Made by a program: the position numbers and the translations under genes. The notes under the pieces are model-generated. The model worked only from the letters and a program-made list of their open reading frames with translations. It was not told the origin of the DNA and ran no database searches. A stretch of DNA of 7,427 nucleotides, taken from NCBI GenBank assembly GCA_964478455.1, contig CAYZJD010000238.1, positions 1-7,427 on the forward strand, in the 5' to 3' direction. Below are positions 1 through 4,956 of this stretch, piece after piece (the first letter of the stretch is position 1; each line of letters begins with the position of its first letter). This DNA comes from CAYZJD01 sp964478455. GTDB taxonomy: Bacteria; Acidobacteriota; Terriglobia; Bryobacterales; Bryobacteraceae.

Positions 1-165
1 GTCCAAGCGGCCACCGGGACCTTGCATGCGCTCCCTTCCGAGCGGTATTAGATCCCCCAGACCGAGAATTGACGGGTCGTTTGCGATCTGGTCCTGCAAC
101 CATTTCTCGTTGTGGCCGGCCTCCCGTAGAGAGACTTTCCGATGCTTCTGAAATTCGACAGTCAT
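1..165 (-). CDS. N-terminal part of a probable PD-(D/E)XK (NucS/DUF91-like) nuclease-fold protein
   Basis: This gene is cut off by the window edge; 55 codons are visible, starting with ATG at 165 (minus). The start is supported by a GGGAGG Shine-Dalgarno sequence four bases upstream and by codon use fitting a high-GC gene. The visible protein begins MTVEFQKHRK, followed by a helix with NEKWLQDQI (residues 19-27), then NDPSILGLGDLIPLGRE (29-45) and ends in GGRLD (51-55). The pattern 'EKxLQDxIxxxPxxLxLGDLxxxxRERxQxxGGRLD' is what I recall from a widespread family of uncharacterised proteins whose fold resembles the C-terminal nuclease domain of archaeal NucS. In such proteins the Asp of GGRLD would be the first catalytic acid, with the E-x-K part further downstream, outside this window. 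Nuclease activity and substrate are inferred, not shown. It lies on the same strand as the HEPN gene but is separated from it by a plus-strand gene remnant. Confidence 0.72.
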   Translation of the reverse strand, partial: MTVEFQKHRKVSLREAGHNEKWLQDQIANDPSILGLGDLIPLGRERMQGPGGRLD

Positions 166-169
166 AACG

Positions 170-175
170 CCTCCC
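170..175 (-). promoter_or_regulatory. Ribosome binding site of the nuclease-like gene
   Basis: The minus strand reads GGGAGG four bases before the ATG at 165. It is the strongest Shine-Dalgarno match in the window and fixes the start of a gene that is otherwise short and truncated by the edge. Confidence 0.7.
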
Positions 176-191
176 GCGAATAGTGTAGCGG

Positions 192-490
192 ATGCGTGTC
201 TCGACCCGGGACATCGACGCGAACAAGCCGGCGGGCTCGATCAAGATCCGGGTGGAGACGATCGGCTACTTTCTGAAGCGCTACCGGGAGGACCTGGTGG
301 CGGCGAAGCAGGCGAAGGACTCGATTGAGGCGCAACTGGCGGAGTACGAACAGCGCCTGCAACTGCTCCAGGAGAATCTGGCTTCACTGTGTGGGAGGAG
401 TACGCCGGCGGCGCCGTGCCGCAGATCCACGTGAGCGTGGCCGCGCTGGCGGCGTCCGCGCTGCAAGCGCAGCACGCGGCGGAGGATTAG
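192..490 (+). pseudogene. Unidentified coding remnant with a frame change (coiled-coil type)
   Basis: Frame one runs from ATG 192 and encodes a charged, helix-rich stretch: IKIRVETIGYFLKRYRED, then KQAKDSIEAQLAEYEQRLQLLQENL, likely a coiled coil. Codon use is coding-like up to about 380. After that the frame degenerates and stops at 434, while the frame beginning at 392 (WEEYAGGAVPQIHVSVAALA, then AASALQAQHAAED) becomes coding-like and stops with TAG at 488-490. Joining the two needs a one-base loss (or two-base gain) between about 375 and 392, or a sequencing error; I see no slippery heptamer suggesting programmed frameshifting. An in-frame TAG at 186-188 and the lack of a ribosome binding site suggest the 5' end is missing too. 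The family is not recognised. It is the only plausible plus-strand coding sequence here and begins 26 bases from the divergent gene start at 165, which fits a truncated leftover rather than a working gene. Confidence 0.45.
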
Positions 491-557
491 GATCGGCCGG
501 GCTGCGAATGGAGACGAAGCGCATGTGTCCAACACTTCGGACGGCCTTACGCGTTGG

Positions 558-950
558 TCACTCTGGTGGCACATGGCCCAGGAGCAGTGCTTCCGCTGCT
601 CGAAGGAACTTCTCCGCACGGAGCAACTGTTCCTCTGCCTGATCGGCCGTCACGGCCTCGCTGGAGAAGTAATCACCCTGGTGGCGCAGTTTCATGGCAT
701 CCAGGAGGTAGCGATGGAACTCCACGGGCAGCTTGCCGGTTCGCGCGAAGCGCTCAGCGAAAGCAGCGATAGCCCCGCTGTGTTTGGAGAAGGATAAGCC
801 TTCTCCTTCGAGTAGAGCCTGTGCCGCGTAAAACATCGCATAATATGCTCGCGATGCCGCGAATCCGTAGAACCCTGCGGATTGCAACAGGCGCGCAGCA
901 TCCAGGCTCTTCTCTGCGGTCTGGAGCAGTTCCTTCTGCTCCTCTGTCAT
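558..950 (-). CDS. HEPN-domain protein, putative toxin partner of an MNT-HEPN pair
   Basis: The 130-residue protein starts at ATG 950, overlapping the stop of the upstream nucleotidyltransferase gene as ATGA; AAGGGG seven bases upstream is a fair ribosome binding site. A longer reading to 1058 exists but only adds out-of-frame translation of the neighbour. It is all-helical in appearance, with landmarks of the PF05168/COG1895-type HEPN family: the N-terminal helix around residues 4-23, SRAYYAMFYAAQALLEGEGL (33-52), SKHSGAIAAFAERFARTGKLP (55-75) and KLRHQGDY (87-94). HEPN proteins paired with MNT partners often act as RNase toxins or toxin-like components. The canonical RX4-6H motif is not present: Arg89 is followed by HQGDYF with no histidine at the required distance. 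So the sequence supports the family and the two-gene module, but not RNase activity by the known mechanism. The length is normal for the family. Confidence 0.85.
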   Translation of the reverse strand: MTEEQKELLQTAEKSLDAARLLQSAGFYGFAASRAYYAMFYAAQALLEGEGLSFSKHSGAIAAFAERFARTGKLPVEFHRYLLDAMKLRHQGDYFSSEAVTADQAEEQLLRAEKFLRAAEALLLGHVPPE

Positions 951-1267
951 ACCGGCACCCCTTCGCGCCGGACATTCCGCAGCAACGGACCCTTCTTGTT
1001 GGTGAACTCCTCCTCGGAAACGTAGACGGGGCAGATGACCACGTTGTGCTTCAGGCACAGCTCCAGGTCGAGTTGACTCGTTCGCTGGATTTCGCTGTAA
1101 GCGTCCACGTCGCCGCGCAGGACAACCAGGACGTCGATGTCGGATTCCACGTCTGCATCCCCGCGGGCTTGTGAGCCGAAAAGCAGCACTGTGACAAGGC
1201 GATCACCGTATAGCGCCTCGTAAGCTCTCCTCATGTCCCGCAGGGCGTGCTTTAGCTTGTCGTCCAT
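947..1267 (-). CDS. Minimal nucleotidyltransferase (MNT), putative antitoxin partner of HEPN
   Basis: The 106-residue protein carries the Pol-beta-type nucleotidyltransferase signature LLFGSQARGDA (residues 28-38) followed by ESDIDVLVVL (41-50), giving GSxARG and the DxD pair Asp43/Asp45. MNT partners of HEPN proteins can neutralise them, in MntA-HepT by AMPylating the toxin. The gene ends in TGA overlapping the HEPN start (ATGA), so translation is probably coupled. The start is uncertain: ATG 1267 begins MDDKLKHAL, as is typical of the family, but the GGAGGG before it is only one or two bases away; a TTG at 1276 would add three residues and has no ribosome binding site of its own. The C-terminal strand reads NVVICPVYVSEEEF (75-88), where related proteins often have an Asp; here a Val seems to occupy that place, so catalytic activity is doubtful. 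The C-terminal end, NVRREGVPV, is typical of the family. Confidence 0.88.
   Translation of the reverse strand: MDDKLKHALRDMRRAYEALYGDRLVTVLLFGSQARGDADVESDIDVLVVLRGDVDAYSEIQRTSQLDLELCLKHNVVICPVYVSEEEFTNKKGPLLRNVRREGVPV
958..963 (-). promoter_or_regulatory. Ribosome binding site of the HEPN gene inside the MNT gene
   Basis: The minus strand reads AAGGGG seven bases before the HEPN ATG at 950. Together with the ATGA overlap it decides the HEPN start and points to coupled translation of the two partners. Confidence 0.5.
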
Positions 1268-1303
1268 TCCCTCCAACAGTCTAGCCCAACGGCTGAGCGA
1301 TTC

Positions 1304-1327
1304 CTACACGCTTCAACCGTAGTGTAG
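1304..1327. repeat. Inverted repeat CTACAC-N12-GTGTAG upstream of the MNT gene
   Basis: Six-base perfect arms at 1304-1309 and 1322-1327 separated by 12 bases, centred about 50 bases before the MNT start. The position would suit an operator for autoregulation of a toxin-antitoxin-type operon, and the minus-strand copy of the right arm is part of TACACT, which resembles a -10 hexamer. The arms are short and could be chance. Confidence 0.22.
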
Positions 1328-1328
1328 T

Positions 1329-1348
1329 GCAGCCGATGCCCGGGCTGC
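1329..1348. repeat. Short inverted repeat GCAGCC/GGCTGC
   Basis: Arms of six bases (1329-1334 and 1343-1348) around an eight-base loop containing CCCGGG. Directly adjacent to the CTACAC repeat. It could form a small hairpin in a leader transcript of the MNT gene; no run of T follows, so it is not a standard terminator. Confidence 0.2.
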
Positions 1349-1370
1349 GCCGACCGTGGGAAATATGCGG

Positions 1371-1396
1371 GCTGTCCCCGGTTTTGCTGTCCCCGG
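1371..1396. repeat. Tandem-like direct repeat of GCTGTCCCCGG
   Basis: Two perfect 11-base copies at 1371-1381 and 1386-1396, with a 15-base period, separated by TTTT. On the minus strand this reads CCGGGGACAGC, AAAA, CCGGGGACAGC. Short GGGGACAG-type repeats of this form are, as I recall, scattered through intergenic DNA of several bacterial groups, often near IS200-like (REP-associated) transposases; no transposase is visible in this window. The repeat itself is certain; its nature is inferred. Confidence 0.6.
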
Positions 1397-1450
1397 GATT
1401 GTAACCGGCCGGCCGGCGGGCGCGGGATTGCAGAACGCCGACGCTGCTGT

Positions 1451-1541
1451 CGGTTCAATGAGTTAGTCGTGCGGCGAAGGTTGTGACCGAGCGCGTTCAC
1501 AGGCTTCGCCGATCGGTTGCACCAATCGTTTCAATGAGTTA
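1451..1541. repeat. Pair of direct repeats TTCAATGAGTTA, 76 bases apart
   Basis: Perfect 12-base copies at 1454-1465 and 1530-1541; including three more bases on the left (1451-1465 and 1527-1541) the match is 14 of 15. On the minus strand both read TAACTCATTGAA. The 64 bases between them contain no gene. They may be a dispersed intergenic repeat, a duplicated target site or the remains of a small non-coding mobile element. Confidence 0.5.
1510..1528. repeat. Imperfect palindrome beside the right-hand direct repeat
   Basis: Arms CGATCGGT (1510-1517) and ACCAATCG (1521-1528) with a three-base loop; one of eight pairs is a mismatch on this strand and can pair as G-T on one strand's transcript. 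It overlaps the left end of the second TTCAATGAGTTA copy, as would be expected if the unit were a small palindromic repeat element. No T-run follows. Confidence 0.25.
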
Positions 1542-1743
1542 CGAAACGAAATTTCGGAGTGCAGCTCCCGGCTCGATTATTCTGTTGGCGGAAAGAGGGA
1601 GTTCGGTCCAGCCACCATGAACTGCCAGTGACGGTACCTCCATCAGCCCTCCAGATAATCCCTCCAGCTCCAAGCGAGCTTGACTCTCCGTCGCCGGATT
1701 CCCTCCCCAATTGCTCTTCCAGTTAGTGAGACAAGCGCGACTG

Positions 1744-4700
1744 CTACCGGAAACGGTACGTGAAGATGCCGGGTTCACATTCAAGGACGATCTGGCCGTC
1801 CTCGGTTCGGAGGTCGATTCGACGGATGAGGCGGCCATCCTCGGCGATGGCCTCGGCCTGGCGCGGGGCCGGTTTCTTCCACGGCAGCGAAGACCACGAA
1901 AGACGAACCGTGAAGGCCGGGCCATCCGGGAGCGGCGTCAGCTCGTCGGCCGTCAGGCGGAAACCGCCGCTGGTAGTGACGCCGTCGAAGGAGACCGGCT
2001 GCGTGCCGCGCGGATTAACGTAGACGAACTCAGGCGACCGCGCCCATTCGACCGTTGCCTCGCCGCGCCGTTCGATGGCCGCTTCCACCGTGCCGCCGGC
2101 GGGCACGCGCGCATAGAGACCGAAAGCCGGCAGCGTGCGGCCTGCCACGTTCCACTCGCCGGCGCCGCGATTGACCCACACCTCGCCGCCGTTGTCCCAG
2201 CGGACGTGCTGGCGGTGGAAGTTCTCGCCGTCGAAGGCGACTCCGTCGATGCGCCGTAGCGCGAGCGAACGCATGAGGCCGTGCGTCAGCCAGTACTTGC
2301 GGACAACGTCGCGGCCGAAGGCGTGGGCGACCATTGCTGGCCGGCCGGTGAGCACTTCGGTGGCGATGTAGTCGTCGCTGTAAATGCCGTGCGTGGTCTC
2401 GTCCAGCCCGCCTTCGTAGCGGCCCGGATAGCCCGCGCCATGAAGGATGAAGCGATCATGATACGCGGCGTCGAACCACGGGATGCGCTCGGCGTCCTTG
2501 CAGCGGATTCTCCAGGTGAACGGCGCGGCGGCGCTCGAGTCCACGCGCAGTTGATTCGCCTGCGCTCCGTCGAGGTACCCGATCAACTGGTCGTGGCCGG
2601 CCTCGGAGATCTGCGGCGCGCCGCCGAGAAACTCGCGGATCCAGGCGAAGCTCTCGCCCCAGGCACGGCGGGTGACGTCGCGGTCGAAGAACCGGCCGTC
2701 GCTCGTCCAGTAGTCATAGGGGCCGATGGAGGACCAGACGTCGATGAAATAGGCCGTCGGCGCCAGGCCGTCGCGGATCAGGCGCACGTTGCGCTCGAGG
2801 AACGGGCGCACGCGGTCGGCGCGAAAGCGGTAGGACTGCGCCTTGCGCTCGCCCATGAACCACGCCTTGTACGGCGTGCCATCGCGGTTGAAGGCGATAT
2901 GGTCATAGCTGAAGCCCTCGGCGTCGGGGTAGAAGTCGATGTAGTTGTCGTGCGGCGCGAAGTAGACGCCGTTCTGTTTGCACAGCCGCGCCATGGCCAC
3001 GAACTCCTCGAGCGTGCCAAACTCGGGATTCGGCGGCCAGATGTCGGGCAGCCGGTAGTCGTAGCCCCAGCGCTGCCAGTTGTGCCAGACGACAACGGCG
3101 TCACTGAGACCGTAACGGAAAGCGCGTTTCAGTTGTTTGGCGCCCTTGCCGTACGTGGTCTCGAAGCCCCAGAGGTCGAAGACGAAGCGACCCGCGAGTT
3201 TCTCGACGCCAGCCGAGGGGCGCATCGTGAAGCCGCGCCATGCTTTGACGCCTTCCCAGACATTGAGCGCCGGTATGAACGCGAGGCGGACCGCACCCGC
3301 GGCCTCCAGGCTGTAAAGTCGCCGCTCCGGATCAACTTCAAGCGCCGTCGGCGTGAAGTCCGATCCTTGCACCATCGATACGCCGCCGGGGAAGTCCAGT
3401 CCGACGAACGAAGTGGCCATGTTGTGGCCGTCGAAGCCCAGGCGGAAGGCCTGCGGCTCCTCGATGACGTTGCCCGGGCCGCCGTAGACGCGGCGCGCCG
3501 GCTGGGTCCAAGGTCCGGCCGTGAGCTGTTCGATGCGGAACTGGAGCCACGGCCGCGGCGGGGGCGTTCTGTCGAGCCGGAAGAACACGCGAAGCGCGGC
3601 GCCGTCAGTCCACAGTTCCGTGACCACGTCGAATGGTCCCGCCCAGGAGCGGAAACTGTGCCGCACGCGATATTGTTCGGACGCCGCCTCCTCCCGGGCT
3701 TCGACAAATACCGATGAAGAACGAAGGTCCTCGAGCGAATCCTCAAGCACCCGGACACGGAATCCGCGGAACAGGATCTGCTTCGAGCCGGCCACGAAGC
3801 CGATGGTGGAGTCGAGCACGCCGCGCCGACCGGGCCAAAGGCGCACCTCGAAGCGGTCCTTGCCTTCGAGTGTGCCGAGGGTTTTGTACTTCGCGCCGGC
3901 GGGCGGCGGGAAGGGCACGGGCTCGGGGGCGGCGCCCGCCGAGACGGCGGGCTCGCCCCAATAAGCCTCGGTCGGGACGGCGCCTTCACTCCTTGTCTCG
4001 AGGCGCAGCACGATGCCGCGGCCGGCCAAGGCGCTGAGATCCACCTCGGTTTCTTCCCAGGCCTTCGCGGTCACGCGCCGCTCGAACAGAGTCTCGGCGG
4101 CGGCGACGCGGAACGTGACCGGCCCGCCACGGTCGTCGATGGCGGCGGCAAAGCGCAGGACCACCGGCTTGTCAGCGGGCAACTGGAGAGGGTACTCGAC
4201 CGCCGCGCTCTCGATGCGCTCGCGCATCGAGGGCGGCCGCGGGCCGAGGCTCATCGCCAGGGCCTCGCGCCACGTGGCACGCTGCACCCTGCGGGCCGGG
4301 CGGACGGCCGGGGCGAACTGGTGCAGTTCGCGGCCTGTCGCGCCGACCTGCGGCTCGCTCGCCACGGAGGCGGACACTCGGGCGATGGGCAGCCGCCAGA
4401 GCGCGAGCGACCCGCCGGAGGGAACCTCCACCGGTTTCCACTCCACCGCCAGCTTCGACCGCGGCGGGCTGTGGAACTCGGTCTGGAGGATCAGGATCGG
4501 ATGGGCCACCATCATTTTCCTTCCGTGCTCGAACTCGGCGAAGACATGGATCGGGTAGTGCGCGTTGAACGTCCCTTCGCCGGGGAACGCGGTGAAGGAC
4601 ACTTCGGAGCGATCCTTGGACGCGACGGAAAACGGCCGCGAGGCAGGCTCAATGCGCCAACGGTCGATCACCTGGACGCGCACGACACCGCTGATGGGCG

Positions 4701-4914
4701 CCGTCGCGGAGTTTTCGAGCGTGACGCGCACCGGGACCGCCATTTCCGGTTGCGTGATGTGGAGGAAACCGCCTGAGCCGTACGCGCCGAGCAGCGGCTC
4801 GTGGATGCGCACGGTGAGGGGGCCGGCCGTGGCGACCGGCGGATCGTAGGCAGACGCCGCCGGCGCGAAGAGAAGGATCAGAACGAGGGCGGAGAAAAGG
4901 GAAATGGGCTGCAT
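1744..4914 (-). CDS. Secreted glycoside hydrolase-like protein (GH101/GH129/DUF5696-type resemblance)
   Basis: The 1056-residue protein is predicted to be exported. I chose ATG 4914 because it begins with a clear signal peptide (MQPISLF, hydrophobic ALVLILLFAP, cleavage after ASA at residue 22); a GTG at 4956 would add 14 polar residues ahead of it. The ribosome binding site (GGA, three bases before ATG) is weak. Apparent layout: beta-sandwich to about 150; galactose-binding-like domain about 240-325, ending AYWGEPAV; a large beta domain about 340-565; a barrel-like region about 577-890 with VVVWHNWQRWGYDYRLPD, then APHDNYIDFYPD (653-664), AYFIDVWSS (Asp725) and PQISEAGHDQ (Glu771); and a C-terminal beta domain with EVWVNRGAGEW. 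The order of an Asp after a hydrophobic strand and then a Glu suits a retaining glycosidase such as GH101, but that assignment is by resemblance only. Substrate unknown. It lies 42 bases after uvrA and probably shares its transcript. Confidence 0.8.
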   Translation of the reverse strand: MQPISLFSALVLILLFAPAASAYDPPVATAGPLTVRIHEPLLGAYGSGGFLHITQPEMAVPVRVTLENSATAPISGVVRVQVIDRWRIEPASRPFSVASKDRSEVSFTAFPGEGTFNAHYPIHVFAEFEHGRKMMVAHPILILQTEFHSPPRSKLAVEWKPVEVPSGGSLALWRLPIARVSASVASEPQVGATGRELHQFAPAVRPARRVQRATWREALAMSLGPRPPSMRERIESAAVEYPLQLPADKPVVLRFAAAIDDRGGPVTFRVAAAETLFERRVTAKAWEETEVDLSALAGRGIVLRLETRSEGAVPTEAYWGEPAVSAGAAPEPVPFPPPAGAKYKTLGTLEGKDRFEVRLWPGRRGVLDSTIGFVAGSKQILFRGFRVRVLEDSLEDLRSSSVFVEAREEAASEQYRVRHSFRSWAGPFDVVTELWTDGAALRVFFRLDRTPPPRPWLQFRIEQLTAGPWTQPARRVYGGPGNVIEEPQAFRLGFDGHNMATSFVGLDFPGGVSMVQGSDFTPTALEVDPERRLYSLEAAGAVRLAFIPALNVWEGVKAWRGFTMRPSAGVEKLAGRFVFDLWGFETTYGKGAKQLKRAFRYGLSDAVVVWHNWQRWGYDYRLPDIWPPNPEFGTLEEFVAMARLCKQNGVYFAPHDNYIDFYPDAEGFSYDHIAFNRDGTPYKAWFMGERKAQSYRFRADRVRPFLERNVRLIRDGLAPTAYFIDVWSSIGPYDYWTSDGRFFDRDVTRRAWGESFAWIREFLGGAPQISEAGHDQLIGYLDGAQANQLRVDSSAAAPFTWRIRCKDAERIPWFDAAYHDRFILHGAGYPGRYEGGLDETTHGIYSDDYIATEVLTGRPAMVAHAFGRDVVRKYWLTHGLMRSLALRRIDGVAFDGENFHRQHVRWDNGGEVWVNRGAGEWNVAGRTLPAFGLYARVPAGGTVEAAIERRGEATVEWARSPEFVYVNPRGTQPVSFDGVTTSGGFRLTADELTPLPDGPAFTVRLSWSSLPWKKPAPRQAEAIAEDGRLIRRIDLRTEDGQIVLECEPGIFTYRFR

Positions 4915-4956
4915 AGGTCCAATGTCCGACAAGCGGCGAGATTGGAAGAGTATCAC

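Larger units (their letters stand above)
1268..1743. other. Gene-free stretch between the secreted enzyme and the MNT-HEPN module
   Basis: About 470 bases without a convincing gene. Read on the minus strand, the part nearest 1743 stays open to a TAA at 1539-1541, but its third codon positions are much less GC-rich than those of the neighbouring genes and it has no start of its own, so at best it is decayed coding sequence. The rest holds two pairs of short direct repeats, small inverted repeats and a GC-rich run around 1404-1425. It must contain the promoter of the MNT-HEPN pair, but no clear -35/-10 pair could be picked out, and no clear terminator for the upstream gene is visible. Confidence 0.6.

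Noticed and set aside
375..392. Programmed -1 frameshifting in the plus-strand remnant
   Set aside because: No slippery heptamer or strong downstream structure is visible; mutation or a read error is simpler.
325..797. Several overlapping plus-strand frames and a 112-codon minus-strand frame near the HEPN gene end
   Set aside because: They contradict the HEPN frame or the better-supported remnant at 192-490 and have no recognisable protein features.
951..1058. N-terminal extension of the HEPN frame up to a start at 1058
   Set aside because: The extra 36 residues are out-of-frame translation of the MNT gene; the ATG at 950 with the ATGA overlap and a ribosome binding site is the expected start.
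1252..1500. An 82-codon minus-strand frame covering the MNT leader
   Set aside because: It is Arg/Gln-rich with no motifs, overlaps the MNT start in another frame and covers the intergenic repeats.
1451..1541. A minimal CRISPR array or a tRNA-linked attachment site at the TTCAATGAGTTA pair
   Set aside because: There are only two short copies with a single 64-base interval, no cas gene and no tRNA nearby.
2281..3717. A 478-codon open frame on the plus strand inside the secreted-enzyme gene
   Set aside because: It is antisense to a well-supported gene; long open frames opposite high-GC genes are expected, and its translation is Arg/Ala/Val-rich without recognisable motifs or a ribosome binding site.
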